A stretch of DNA of 31,265 bases from contig JAADIO010000004.1 of NCBI GenBank assembly GCA_013151235.1, positions 1 to 31,265 on the forward strand, written 5' to 3'. A program made the translations under genes and the position numbers. Below, piece after piece: positions 8,216 to 17,324 of this stretch (the stretch's first letter is position 1; every line of letters starts with the position of its first letter). Source of the stretch: Deltaproteobacteria bacterium (GTDB taxonomy: Bacteria > CG2-30-53-67). Under the pieces are notes generated by a model. It was given only the letters and a program-made list of their open reading frames with translations, did not search any database and had not been told where the DNA came from.

Positions 8216-8647
8216 ATGTCCATTTTAACTGCATACGATCCGCTTGTCACGTTTAACACACTCAATGAATGGTTCAATGGAGAACTTCAGGACGATCCAA
8301 CGGCCCGGGTAGAGAGGAATTGGTATCCTGCCGTCGATATCCTGGAAAATGAAGATGCCTTTCTTATCAAAATTGAACTCCCCGAAGTCGATGAGAAGGC
8401 CATCGACATGAAGATCGACCATCAGGTTCTCTCGATCCGGGGTGAACGAAAGATGGAGGAAGAGGGCGAAAAACTGAAGATCCGACGCCGGGAACGGAGT
8501 CATGGATCCTTCGAGCGGGCCTTCCGGCTTCCCGATACCGTGGATTGCGAAAAGGTACACGCTGCGATGAAGCAGGGAGTACTCACGATCACCCTTCCCA
8601 AGAAGGAAGAGACCAAGCCGAGAACCGTCAAAGTGGAAATCAAATAG
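8216..8647 (+). CDS. Hsp20/alpha-crystallin small heat-shock protein
   Basis: This 143-residue ATP-independent chaperone binds unfolding proteins and holds them for refolding by other chaperones. The alpha-crystallin domain spans about residues 40-132: NWYPAVDILENEDAFLIKIELP, the LSIRGERK strand, FERAFRLPDTVD, and the family hallmark GVLTITLPK. A short C-terminal extension (TVKVEIK) contains an I/V-x-I-like motif used for oligomer contacts. The ribosome site is strong (AAAAGGAGG) about eight bases before ATG 8216. It lies directly downstream of rpoH and ends at a strong terminator. Confidence 0.96.
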   Translation: MSILTAYDPLVTFNTLNEWFNGELQDDPTARVERNWYPAVDILENEDAFLIKIELPEVDEKAIDMKIDHQVLSIRGERKMEEEGEKLKIRRRERSHGSFERAFRLPDTVDCEKVHAAMKQGVLTITLPKKEETKPRTVKVEIK

Positions 8648-8679
8648 GAATCACAACCCCCGCCTGATTTCCTCCTCCG

Positions 8680-8709
8680 GGGAGGCGGAACAATCCGCCT
8701 CCCTTTTTT
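8680..8709 (+). terminator. strong intrinsic terminator between convergent hsp20 and dtxR-feoA genes
   Basis: A perfect 10-bp stem (GGGAGGCGGA at 8680-8689, TCCGCCTCCC at 8694-8703) with loop ACAA is followed by six T (8704-8709). It ends the hsp20 transcript. The TAA stop of the convergent regulator gene lies in the same T-run (8708-8710), so the stem is just beyond that gene's coding end as well, although on that strand no U-run follows. Confidence 0.92.
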
Positions 8710-9376
8710 ATTCTCTTGCTGATTGCCGCCAGACATGAACCTCTCGGGCGATCTCCCGATCAAGGGCAAGCGTGGTCTCTTCAAAAAGGATCACCAGGGC
8801 CGGCTGCCGCTGATGGACCTTGATCGTCGTTCCGGGAAAGAGCCCCATGGAGGTCAATTGATCGAGACGTTCATGGTCCCCCGTGGAGATATAGGCGATC
8901 TTTCCTTCGGCACCGGTCGCCAGTTCATCGAGCGGTGCAATGAGACTCTTGAGTCTTGTCCGTTTCTCTGAGCAGCAGGCACCGGGTGGAATGGGCCGGC
9001 CATGGGGACAGGCTGTGGGGTGCCCCAGGAGGGTACAGATGCTGTCCGTCAGTTCCTCCGTCAGAACATGCTCCAGGTCACAGGCCGACTCCTCAAAAAG
9101 ATCGGCATTCTTTACGACCAGCACATCGGAAATCAACCTTTCCGCAAGTCGATGTCGCCGGATAATCCGCTCGGCCAGAACCTTGCCCTCCGCCGTGGAA
9201 CGAACACGCCCCCCTCCGTCAACGTCAATCAGTTTTTCCCGGCAGAGAAAATCGATCTGGTCCGACGACAGAGGATGGTGTAGGTGCTCCGCCTGCAGAT
9301 CCTCACGGCGAACCTCCCCTTTTTCCTCCAGTGTTCCGACCAGTTCCATCGCCTCTTCCCGATCGATACGTTCCAT
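8708..9376 (-). CDS. DtxR/MntR-family metal regulator with C-terminal FeoA domain
   Basis: This 222-residue protein has a winged-helix N-terminus (1-72), a DtxR dimerisation/metal domain (about 72-140) and a FeoA/SH3-like C-terminal domain (about 145-218, with STGDHERLDQLTSMGLFPGTTI). DtxR-type metal-ligand positions are filled: His75 and Glu79 in RHRLAE, Cys99, Glu102 and His103 in ACDLEH, and His125 in CPHGRPIP. It should repress iron (or manganese) uptake genes when loaded with metal. AGGAG lies six bases before ATG 9376. It sits 71 bases downstream of feoB on the same strand, so it probably regulates its own operon. Which metal it senses is not provable from sequence; Cys99 resembles the iron-type DtxR/IdeR arrangement. 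Confidence 0.93.
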   Translation of the reverse strand: MERIDREEAMELVGTLEEKGEVRREDLQAEHLHHPLSSDQIDFLCREKLIDVDGGGRVRSTAEGKVLAERIIRRHRLAERLISDVLVVKNADLFEESACDLEHVLTEELTDSICTLLGHPTACPHGRPIPPGACCSEKRTRLKSLIAPLDELATGAEGKIAYISTGDHERLDQLTSMGLFPGTTIKVHQRQPALVILFEETTLALDREIAREVHVWRQSARE

Positions 9377-9447
9377 GACCGTCTCCTTGAAATCAATGTC
9401 GGTTCAGCAATCCATCCGTTCCCGGATCCCCTGCTCCTGCCTTTCCA

Positions 9448-11421
9448 TCAAAATACCGGGAAGATGTGCAACAAAAAATTCAGAATCCCGCCCACCAGCA
9501 CGGCATAAAACATAATAAAGGTCACCATATAGAAGGCGATCTTTTTCCCATGTTCCTTGATCATCACAAAGTAATTTGCCAGACAGGGAACAAAGAGAAC
9601 CATCACCGTCGTACTGACCGTGAGCTGAATCAGGTCAAGACCTCCATGCTGGGCCAGGCGAAAAAGACCGGCGGCGCCGTAGTCCCGCCGGAGAAACCCG
9701 AGGATGAAGGCCTGCGCAGTCTCACCGGGCAGCCCGAGTATTCCGGTCAGGACCGGTTCAATGCTTCGCTGAATCCAGGCAAGGAGATACAGCCGGTCAA
9801 GAAGGAAAAGGATAAAGGTCCCGAGCATGAAGAGGGGAACGGCCTCTTTCAGGAACCACTTGACCCGGTAAAAGGTCTTGATCAGGATGTTGGAAAGCTT
9901 GGGGATCCGGAGTGGGGGGATCTCAATCAGAAAATCGGAACTCTTCCCCGGCAGAACCTTCGCTGCCAGCCAACCGACAATCATCAACTGCATCAGGACC
10001 GTCACCCCCACGATTCCCAGCGCCTTCATGGAAATCCCGCCGATCAGCCCCATGATCACACCTAATTGTGCGGAGCAGGGTACCCCGAGGGCCAGCAGGA
10101 GTGTCGCAATGATCCGTTCTTTTTTTGTGTTCAGGATCCGCGTCGTCAAGGTCGCCATGGTGTCACACCCGAGGCCGAGGACCATGGGGAGTACGGCCCG
10201 GCCGTTGAGCCCGATCTTTTTGAAGATCTTGTTGCTCATGACCGTCAGCCGGGGAAGATAACCGGAGTCCTCGAGCAATCCGAAAAAAATAAAAAAGAAA
10301 CTGACCACCGGAAGAACGATCGCCACGGAATAGGTGAGTCCCACGGAAAGGACCCCGTATTCCCCGACCAGCATGTCATGGACCAGGGAAAAGGGGAGGA
10401 GGGTATCAATGATCCGGGTCAGGAAAGGGGTAATATAGACCCCGAAGACCACCCGCTCAAGATAGTCCACACAGACACCCGCCCCGAATCGGCCCACGAA
10501 GAGATACATGATGAACAACAGCACCATCAGGATAGGAACGCCGAAGAGAGGGTGCATGGCCCAGCTCCCCCATTGCTCCCGATACCTTGAGGTCCGTCTT
10601 TTCTCCTGGCGTACAACCTCCCGGAAGACCTGGTCCACCCAGGCCTGCCGCTGTTTGAGGATCACATACCCCAGGGGCTCACCGAACTCCTTCCGGGCCC
10701 GTTCCACGACGGCATCAACCTTCTCTCTCTCCACCCCCCCGGGGATACCCTCTAACAGACCCGCAAGCTTCCTGTCGCCGGCCAGCAGGGTGAGGGCAAT
10801 AAATCGCCGGGAGAGCCCCGTTTCCGGCAGAAGGGGCGTCATGAGATCAATCGCCTTTTCGATCGCCGGGTGAAAAGAAAACTTCTCTTTCTGTGCCGAA
10901 AAGGCGGCAAAAGATTTCCGGATCCGGCGAAGACCCCGACGCTCCGTGGCAACCGTGGGGATGACCTCGACCCCCAACCGTTTCGAAAGTCTGTCCGTAT
11001 CAACCGCAATTCCCCGCTCCTCGGCCTCGTCGAACATATTCAGGGCCAGGACCATGGGGAGCCCCATATCGGCAAGCTGCGAATAGATCAGGAGAGCTCG
11101 CTTCAGATTCTTGGCATCGGCGACCTGCAGGATCCCTGCATGATCGGAGCGGAGCAGGATATTCCGGGTGACCTCCTCATCCTCGGATTTTGGGATCAGG
11201 CTGTTCACACCGGGGCTGTCGATGATACGCAATGATGACTGTTCGCCGCCGGAACCCTGGATAATCCCCTCGGTGACCTCCACGGAGGTCCCGGGATAAT
11301 TGGAGACCGTTACATACCGTCCGGTCAGGAGCCCGAAGATGACGCTTTTCCCGACATTGGGATTTCCCACCAGGATCACCGAACGGGGAGCGTATTCTCT
11401 CTTTTTCAACTTATTACCCAT
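9448..11421 (-). CDS. feoB: ferrous iron transporter FeoB
   Basis: This 657-residue inner-membrane protein imports Fe(II). The N-terminal G-protein domain has G1 GNPNVGKS (residues 19-26), G2 region NYPGTSVEV, G3 DSPG and G4 NMFD. A helical GDI-like region follows, then the membrane domain with the characteristic GLGCDTMATLTTRIL and LGFLRRDYGAAGLF segments. It is slightly shorter than E. coli FeoB. I prefer ATG 11421 (MGNKLKKREY), which has AGAGG directly before it, over an upstream TTG at 11457 that adds twelve unconvincing residues. No separate feoA or feoC gene adjoins it; the only FeoA domain here is fused to the downstream regulator. Confidence 0.96.
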   Translation of the reverse strand: MGNKLKKREYAPRSVILVGNPNVGKSVIFGLLTGRYVTVSNYPGTSVEVTEGIIQGSGGEQSSLRIIDSPGVNSLIPKSEDEEVTRNILLRSDHAGILQVADAKNLKRALLIYSQLADMGLPMVLALNMFDEAEERGIAVDTDRLSKRLGVEVIPTVATERRGLRRIRKSFAAFSAQKEKFSFHPAIEKAIDLMTPLLPETGLSRRFIALTLLAGDRKLAGLLEGIPGGVEREKVDAVVERARKEFGEPLGYVILKQRQAWVDQVFREVVRQEKRRTSRYREQWGSWAMHPLFGVPILMVLLFIMYLFVGRFGAGVCVDYLERVVFGVYITPFLTRIIDTLLPFSLVHDMLVGEYGVLSVGLTYSVAIVLPVVSFFFIFFGLLEDSGYLPRLTVMSNKIFKKIGLNGRAVLPMVLGLGCDTMATLTTRILNTKKERIIATLLLALGVPCSAQLGVIMGLIGGISMKALGIVGVTVLMQLMIVGWLAAKVLPGKSSDFLIEIPPLRIPKLSNILIKTFYRVKWFLKEAVPLFMLGTFILFLLDRLYLLAWIQRSIEPVLTGILGLPGETAQAFILGFLRRDYGAAGLFRLAQHGGLDLIQLTVSTTVMVLFVPCLANYFVMIKEHGKKIAFYMVTFIMFYAVLVGGILNFLLHIFPVF

Positions 11422-11468
11422 CCTCTGTTTCCGGTTTTTTCCGCAAAATACCCGCAAAGACTCGGAAC

Positions 11469-11497
11469 ATACTATTACAATCCCGTCTCGAAAACAA
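11469..11497 (-). promoter_or_regulatory. candidate promoter for feoB-dtxR operon
   Basis: On the minus strand TTGTTT (11497-11492) is followed after 17 bases by TAGTAT (11474-11469), about 48 bases before the feoB ATG. Only a short CCGT...ACGG inverted repeat (about 11482-11500) overlaps the -35 area; I do not see a clear DtxR-type operator. Confidence 0.45.
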
Positions 11498-11508
11498 ACG
11501 GTTTTCCC

Positions 11509-11537
11509 TTGAATTTCTCCCCGCCCTTGCCTATGAT
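11509..11537 (+). promoter_or_regulatory. sigma-70 promoter for nadE
   Basis: TTGAAT at 11509-11514 and TATGAT at 11532-11537 are separated by 17 bases. The predicted start is about 40 bases before the nadE ATG. It is close to, and divergent from, the feoB promoter. Confidence 0.6.
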
Positions 11538-11582
11538 GAGGTTCAGCATAAACTCAGACAGCCTTTTTGCGAGAGCGAATTC

Positions 11583-13352
11583 ATGAGATGTCTCCGTGTG
11601 GGAATGGCCCAGATCAACCCGGTGGTCGGCGATCTGACGGGCAACCGGAAGAAGATCCTCCATATGCTTAAAAAAGCACGGACCGAAGGAATTCAGCTTC
11701 TCGCTTTCCCGGAACTGGCCGTCACCGGCTATCCCCCCAAAGACCTGCTCCTCAAACCGAAATTTATCCGGAAAAACATCGACATCATCCATTCAATCCT
11801 CCCGGAGACGAAAGGAATCTGCGTCATCATCGGTTACGTCGACCTGGCCGAGGACCTCTACAATGCGGCGGCAATCCTTCACGACGGTCAGTGGATCGGG
11901 ACACAGCACAAGATCTGCCTGCCCAATTATGACGTCTTCGATGAGAATCGTTATTTCCAGGCGGGGACGATAAGCACCCTCTATGATCTCGACTGCACTC
12001 TCTTCGGTGTCAACATTTGCGAAGATATCTGGTTTCCCGGCGGCCCCACCATGGAGATGGCGAAAAGCGGGGCTGAAATCATTATCAACATCTCGGCCTC
12101 CCCCTTTCATGCCGGGAAAGGGGGGATGCGGAAACAGATGATCTCGACCCGGGCCAAGGACAACCTGGTCTTCATCCTCTTCGATAATCTGACCGGCGGT
12201 CAGGACGATCTGGTTTTCGATGGACGAAGCATGATCGCGAACCCGGAAGGGAGAATCATCACCACAGGCCCATCCTTTGCCGAAGGCCTGGTCGCCGCCG
12301 ATCTGAACCTCTCCGAAGTGCGGCAGCACCGCCTGAAGAGCCCCCGCAACCGACGGAGTGTCCGCGAAGCCGGTATGACGGGGAATCTCCTTCCGGTCAT
12401 TGTCTCCGAGGGAAAGACTGCAAAAACCCGGAAGAAAGACTGCCGCCGGAAATCCGATGTCCGGGCGAATCCCTTCCTGATGCAGCCGTCCGAAGAGATC
12501 TACAACCCCTACGAGGAGGTCTATGCGGCACTGAGACTCGGCCTGAACGATTATGTCCGGAAAAATAACTTCAAAAAGGTCATCATCGGCATCTCCGGGG
12601 GGATCGATTCCGCCCTGACGGCCGCCCTCGCCGTCGATGCCCTGGGCGCTTCCAATGTGGTCGGCGTCGCCATGCCGAGCGGAATCTCCTCGCCGGAAAG
12701 TCTTGACGATGCACGGACGCTTGCAGAGAATCTTCATTTCCCTCTGAAAGTAATCCCCATCGAAGAAATCTTCGAGACCTTCCTGGCTCACCTTGCAGAC
12801 TCCTTTCGAGGGACAAAGAAGGACACCACGGAAGAGAACATCCAGGCCCGGATCCGGGGGGTACTGCTCATGGCACTCTCCAACAAATTCGGTTACCTCG
12901 TGCTGAGTACGGGGAACAAATCGGAAGTCGCCGTCGGGTACGCCACTTTGTACGGAGACATGGCCGGCGGGCTGGCCGTCCTTTCGGACGTTCCCAAGAC
13001 ACTGGTTTACAAACTTGCCGACTACCGGAACGGTTTGGGGAAATCCCCGGTCATCCCCCGCCGGATCCTTACCAAACCTCCCTCCGCCGAACTGGCGCCG
13101 GGGCAGAAGGATTCAGACACACTCCCGGAATACGACATTCTGGACGGCATTCTCCATGCCTATATTGAACGGGACGAAAGCGCTGAAGAAATTACGGCCC
13201 GCGGCTACGACAAAACCACCGTCCACGACGTCATTCGGAGGGTCGACCGGAACGAATACAAACGGCAGCAGGCGGCGCCGGGGATCCGCATAACTCCCCG
13301 GGCCTTCGGGTCCGGACGGAGACTTCCGATTACCAATAAATACAGAGGGTGA
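11583..13352 (+). CDS. nadE: glutamine-dependent NAD+ synthetase
   Basis: This 589-residue two-domain enzyme makes NAD+ from nicotinate adenine dinucleotide, ATP and glutamine. The N-terminal nitrilase-type glutaminase (about 1-265) has a complete Glu-Lys-Cys triad: Glu44 in FPELAVTGY, Lys110 in HKICLPN and Cys146 in VNICEDIW. A basic linker follows (KTRKKDCRRKS, about 281-291). The synthetase domain starts near 300 with the ATP-pyrophosphatase P-loop SGGIDS (338-343) and includes LSTGNKSEVAVGYATLYGDM. Length fits the two-domain class, so it can use glutamine directly instead of ammonia. A good promoter precedes it. The ribosome site is weak (GCGAGAG). Confidence 0.96.
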   Translation: MRCLRVGMAQINPVVGDLTGNRKKILHMLKKARTEGIQLLAFPELAVTGYPPKDLLLKPKFIRKNIDIIHSILPETKGICVIIGYVDLAEDLYNAAAILHDGQWIGTQHKICLPNYDVFDENRYFQAGTISTLYDLDCTLFGVNICEDIWFPGGPTMEMAKSGAEIIINISASPFHAGKGGMRKQMISTRAKDNLVFILFDNLTGGQDDLVFDGRSMIANPEGRIITTGPSFAEGLVAADLNLSEVRQHRLKSPRNRRSVREAGMTGNLLPVIVSEGKTAKTRKKDCRRKSDVRANPFLMQPSEEIYNPYEEVYAALRLGLNDYVRKNNFKKVIIGISGGIDSALTAALAVDALGASNVVGVAMPSGISSPESLDDARTLAENLHFPLKVIPIEEIFETFLAHLADSFRGTKKDTTEENIQARIRGVLLMALSNKFGYLVLSTGNKSEVAVGYATLYGDMAGGLAVLSDVPKTLVYKLADYRNGLGKSPVIPRRILTKPPSAELAPGQKDSDTLPEYDILDGILHAYIERDESAEEITARGYDKTTVHDVIRRVDRNEYKRQQAAPGIRITPRAFGSGRRLPITNKYRG

Positions 13353-13455
13353 AAAGATCGGGGTTCAAGGATTCTGTTCTATTATCAAACATTCTTCAAC
13401 ACACTGAAGCCTTCCCTCCGCTCCCTGAATCCTCTGCTCCCGGGTTATGTATGTT

Positions 13456-14547
13456 ATGAGCAGCCGAAAAACCATTACCATTATCGGGGCCGGTCCTTCC
13501 GGACTCTGTGCCGCGATCAACCTGGCGAAAGCGGGATACGGCGTCACCGTCTACGAAAGAAATCCTGATGTCGGGGTACGTTTCCACGGGGATTTTCAGG
13601 GAATCGAAAACTGGAGCAGCACCACCGATTTCATGACCCAGCTGGAAGAGATGTCGATCCGTCCGGATTTTCTCTGTCACCCCTATTCTACAGGCCGATT
13701 TTACAGGAAGGGAAACCACGGGGGAGTCGTCAAAGCGGACCGGCCTCTCTTTTACCTGACCCTGCGCGGAAAGGAAGAAAATTCCCTGGACTGCTCCCTG
13801 CGCCGGCAGGCGGAGGAGGCCGGGATAGAGATCCACTTCAACCGGCCGGGAAGGTCGTCGGAAGGAGAGATTGTCGCGACCGGTCCCACCCGTCCCAATG
13901 TCCTGGCCAGCGGCGTCACCTTCCGCACCGATTCGCCCGATGCCGTCATGGCCATCCTGAATGATGAAATCGCTCCCGGGGGATATGCCTACCTGCTCGT
14001 CCGGAAGGAACGGGGGACCCTGGCCAGCGTCTACTACCGGGATTTCAGGAAGGGAGCCGACTTTCTCGACGGGAGTATCCGCTACTTTCAGAAGCAGTTC
14101 CCCTTTGCGATGGAAGAGGCCCGGCACTTCACAGGATACGGAAGCTTTACCCCCGCGGTAACCGCCGTCCACCGTGGTCGGCTCTACGTCGGGGAAGCGG
14201 CAGGGTTTCAGGACTTTCTTTTCGGCTTCGGTATCCGATACGCCCTGACCTCGGGCTACCTCGCCGCACGCAGCATTATCGAGGAGATCGACTATGATAC
14301 CCTCTGGCAGGAGACGCTTGGAAAACGACTGGCGACCTCCCTGTCTAACCGCTATCTCTACCAGACTTTCGGCTCCCTGGCGCACCGGTTAATCATCCGG
14401 CAGACCACCCGGGGGAATCCCTGGCGGTTCATGCACCGTTTCTACAATTCCTCCCTGTCCCGGAAGCTGGCCGCCCGTCCCGCAGCCCGCTGGTTTGCCG
14501 GTACGAAGGGAGGAAAAACGTTGTCTTACAAGGAGAAATCGGGTTAG
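13456..14547 (+). CDS. FAD-dependent oxidoreductase (geranylgeranyl-reductase-like)
   Basis: This flavoprotein of about 363 residues opens with a Rossmann FAD motif, GAGPSGLCAAINLAKAGYGV, followed by VYERNP, where the acidic end of the second strand should bind the adenosine ribose. A GD-box-like region, RLYVGEAAGFQDFLFGFGIRYALTSGYLAA, marks the second FAD contact. This arrangement is typical of the geranylgeranyl reductase / lipid-dehydrogenase group of FAD enzymes; the real substrate is unknown. ATG 13456 (MSSRKTITIIG) gives the shortest N-terminus before the Rossmann strand; ATG 13447 three codons upstream is an alternative. Neither has a strong ribosome site. It lies between nadE and an outer-membrane protein gene. 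Confidence 0.82.
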   Translation: MSSRKTITIIGAGPSGLCAAINLAKAGYGVTVYERNPDVGVRFHGDFQGIENWSSTTDFMTQLEEMSIRPDFLCHPYSTGRFYRKGNHGGVVKADRPLFYLTLRGKEENSLDCSLRRQAEEAGIEIHFNRPGRSSEGEIVATGPTRPNVLASGVTFRTDSPDAVMAILNDEIAPGGYAYLLVRKERGTLASVYYRDFRKGADFLDGSIRYFQKQFPFAMEEARHFTGYGSFTPAVTAVHRGRLYVGEAAGFQDFLFGFGIRYALTSGYLAARSIIEEIDYDTLWQETLGKRLATSLSNRYLYQTFGSLAHRLIIRQTTRGNPWRFMHRFYNSSLSRKLAARPAARWFAGTKGGKTLSYKEKSG

Positions 14548-14601
14548 TCTGAAGAAGAGGAAATCATGACCGGCAAACATTCTTGCACGTAAGGAGGCTT
14601 T

Positions 14602-16029
14602 ATGAAAAAAACCAACATCTTTTTCCTGATCATCTTCGTATACCTGCTGAGCCGTACCCTGCCGGCCTGTGCCGAATGGAATTATACCTTCATCCCCACG
14701 GCCTCCCTCAACCTGGAATACGATTCCAATATCTTCTTTACGCAACGGGATAAAAAAAATGATTTTAATTACCAGGGGGAGGTCACCCTTCCGTTTCACG
14801 CGGTTTCTCCGAAGACCGACCTGAGCCTGTCGTACCGCTCCAGCCGTTTTCAGTACAAATCCGAAACGCAGGCAAATTACGGGAATCATTTTATTGCCTT
14901 CGGAGCGACCCACACATTCAGTCCCCGGTTCTCCGTCTCCCTGAAGGACAATTATTCCATTACCAAGGATTCGGACCGGGTCTTCCGATCCGGTTCGATT
15001 GCAGGGGAAACGGGGATTATCGCCGAACGTTCAAAACGGAAATCGAATTCCGTCACCGGGGGGGTTCACTACTCCCTCACCAAACGTTCTTCCCTCAGCC
15101 TCAGCGGGACAAACACTTTCTATCGCTATTCAAACGATTTACAATATGATTCCAAAACCAACGGCGGGAGTATTACCTACAATTATGTTTTCACCCCGAA
15201 GAACCGTTTTTTTACAACCGTCACCTATTTTGACAGCGACTACTCCAGAGATTCCCGTCAACTTTCGGAAAATGCCGTTTATGCCGGGATTTCCCCCTTT
15301 CTCGAAGAACTCCTTTTCAATTCCGAATTCGACCGTGCCCGGAATACCTCGGCCTATGTCGGCATCACCCATCATTTCTCCCCCACCCTGGAGACCACCC
15401 TGTATGCCGGGGCAAGAAAAACGAAGAACACCACGCTCAACCTGCATCTGCAGAAGAGTTTGGGCAATGTTACAATCAGGAATGCCGCCCCGAATACATT
15501 CGTTCAGTATGCCGTTACTGATCCCGTCACAGGTGCAACCAACACATATCACCAGCCTTCGGACGCAAAGGGGAACCTCACAATTCCCAATGCCGAGATC
15601 ACGGCCACGAACGCTTCGGACAGAACCTCCGGGATGGTTTACAATCTCAGCATCACCAAGACCTTCATCTTGTCTACGCTGACCCTCGCTTTTGATCAGG
15701 ACGTCACCTCGCGGACCACCTACGGCGGGACCTCGGTACGTCAGGGATACAATGTCTCCTACACCTACCGTTTCTCCGACCGCCTCAGCGCCTACGTCAA
15801 CGGACGTTTTGATAAAAACACCCAGGAGTCAGACGTCAGGAACGATCAGTATAAGACCTATCGTCTTGGGATCGGCGGCAACTTTGCCGTCACCCGGAAT
15901 TTTTCCACCCGTTTCTCCTGGAACCATACGAAGCAGAAACGGGATCTCCAGGGAACCAAGAGTATTGACAAAACCGGCCGGGACGTTCTGCTCCTCTCCT
16001 TCACCTATGCATGGCCGTTGGTCCATTAA
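14602..16029 (+). CDS. outer-membrane beta-barrel protein
   Basis: This 475-residue protein begins with a clear signal peptide (MKKTNIFFLIIF..., likely cut after ACA at about residue 24). The mature part is rich in alternating polar/aromatic strands such as LSLSYRSSRFQYKS, NSVTGGVHYSLTKRSSLSLSG and NYVFTPKNRFFTTVTYF, repeated to the C-terminus (LLLSFTYAWPLV). This is the pattern of a large outer-membrane barrel. It resembles the loosely defined beta-barrel porin families found with polysaccharide-export loci, but no such locus is visible here. AAGGAGG precedes ATG 14602. The cargo is unknown. The next gene starts 18 bases after its stop. Confidence 0.85.
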   Translation: MKKTNIFFLIIFVYLLSRTLPACAEWNYTFIPTASLNLEYDSNIFFTQRDKKNDFNYQGEVTLPFHAVSPKTDLSLSYRSSRFQYKSETQANYGNHFIAFGATHTFSPRFSVSLKDNYSITKDSDRVFRSGSIAGETGIIAERSKRKSNSVTGGVHYSLTKRSSLSLSGTNTFYRYSNDLQYDSKTNGGSITYNYVFTPKNRFFTTVTYFDSDYSRDSRQLSENAVYAGISPFLEELLFNSEFDRARNTSAYVGITHHFSPTLETTLYAGARKTKNTTLNLHLQKSLGNVTIRNAAPNTFVQYAVTDPVTGATNTYHQPSDAKGNLTIPNAEITATNASDRTSGMVYNLSITKTFILSTLTLAFDQDVTSRTTYGGTSVRQGYNVSYTYRFSDRLSAYVNGRFDKNTQESDVRNDQYKTYRLGIGGNFAVTRNFSTRFSWNHTKQKRDLQGTKSIDKTGRDVLLLSFTYAWPLVH

Positions 16030-16047
16030 GCGGAGGGGGCTCGGCCC

Positions 16048-17313
16048 ATGGATGAAAGCCATCCCCTGTACTACCTTTTGTTGATCGGGGTCCTGTTGCT
16101 TCTCTCCGCCTTCTTTTCCGGCTCCGAGACGGCCCTTATGTCTTTCCGGAAAATGCGCTTGAAGCACCTGGTACGGGAAGGCAACAAAAAAGCGGCCCTC
16201 GTGGAACAACTCCTCAAGGATACGGACCGCCTGCTGGGAACCCTCCTGGTGGGAAACAATCTGGTAAATGTCGCCGCTTCGGTCCTGACGGGGGCACTCA
16301 CCGCCCAGGTCCTCGAACCCCGCTTCGGCAAAGAGACGGCCCTGTTCTCCGCGACGGTGATCATGACCTTTCTCCTCCTCATTTTTGCAGAGATCACTCC
16401 CAAGACTTACGCCGCCCATCATTCCGAAAGGGTCTCCTTCGGAGCAGCCCGCCCCATCCGGTTTCTTGAATGGCTGTTGGCCCCTCTTGTTTCCCTGGTG
16501 ACCCGTATCTCGAAATTCCTTCTGCACGCAATCTTCCGGTCCCAGCCGATGAAGGTCCGCATTTCTCCCGAGGAGATCCGCTCGATCATCGCCTACGGAG
16601 CCGAAGAAGGGGTCCTGGCAAAGGAAAAAGGCGAGATGCTCCACGGCATCTTCGATATCAGCAAGACGATTGTCCGAGAAGTCATGGTCCCCCGGCCCGA
16701 CATCATCGCCATCGATATTGAGGAATCGATCGGGGAGATCCTGCAAAAGGTTGTACAATACGGGCACTCCCGCTATCCCGTTTATCAGGATCAGATCGAC
16801 AAGATCATCGGATTTCTCTTCGTCAAAGACCTGCTCCCCTTCTGGTCCAAACCGGAAGCGTTGCAGCTTCACACGATCCTCCGGCCCCCCTCCTTTGTGC
16901 CGGAGACCAAACGGGTGGATCAACTCATCGAAGAGTTTCGCAAGGAAAAACGACAGATCAGCATCGTCGCCGATGAGTACGGCAGTGTCGCGGGCCTCGT
17001 CTCCATGGAAGATCTTTTAGAAGAGATTACCGGCGAGATCCAGGATGAATATGATTTGGAGCAGTCAAAGTTTGAACGCCTTTCGAACGGTTCCTGGCTC
17101 CTCGACGGCAGCCTCCCCCTGGACGAGGTTTACGAAATCACGAATATCAAACTTCCGGAAGGAGAATACGAGACCATCGCCGGATTTCTCCTCGACATCT
17201 TCGGGAAGATCCCGCGGGAAGGAGAGGAAATCTCCTACCGGGAATACCTGATTTCGGCATACAAGATGTCCCGACACCGGATTGTAAAGATCAAGTTCAA
17301 GCCGATTGACTAA
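16048..17313 (+). CDS. CorC/HlyC-type CNNM membrane protein with CBS domains
   Basis: This 421-residue protein has an N-terminal DUF21/CNNM membrane domain (about 1-180) with the SGSETALMS signature and roughly four hydrophobic segments, a CBS pair at about 205-335 (VMVPRPDIIAIDIEE..., RYPVYQDQIDKIIGF), and a C-terminal CorC_HlyC domain (about 345-420, LPEGEYETIAGFLLDIFGKIP). Relatives are Mg2+/Co2+ efflux proteins, often annotated hemolysins for historical reasons. GGAGGGGG lies upstream of ATG 16048. It follows the barrel gene by 18 bases and precedes the phospholipase D-like gene by 11 bases, so these are probably cotranscribed. Confidence 0.93.
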   Translation: MDESHPLYYLLLIGVLLLLSAFFSGSETALMSFRKMRLKHLVREGNKKAALVEQLLKDTDRLLGTLLVGNNLVNVAASVLTGALTAQVLEPRFGKETALFSATVIMTFLLLIFAEITPKTYAAHHSERVSFGAARPIRFLEWLLAPLVSLVTRISKFLLHAIFRSQPMKVRISPEEIRSIIAYGAEEGVLAKEKGEMLHGIFDISKTIVREVMVPRPDIIAIDIEESIGEILQKVVQYGHSRYPVYQDQIDKIIGFLFVKDLLPFWSKPEALQLHTILRPPSFVPETKRVDQLIEEFRKEKRQISIVADEYGSVAGLVSMEDLLEEITGEIQDEYDLEQSKFERLSNGSWLLDGSLPLDEVYEITNIKLPEGEYETIAGFLLDIFGKIPREGEEISYREYLISAYKMSRHRIVKIKFKPID

Positions 17314-17324
17314 AAGGGTCCGCC

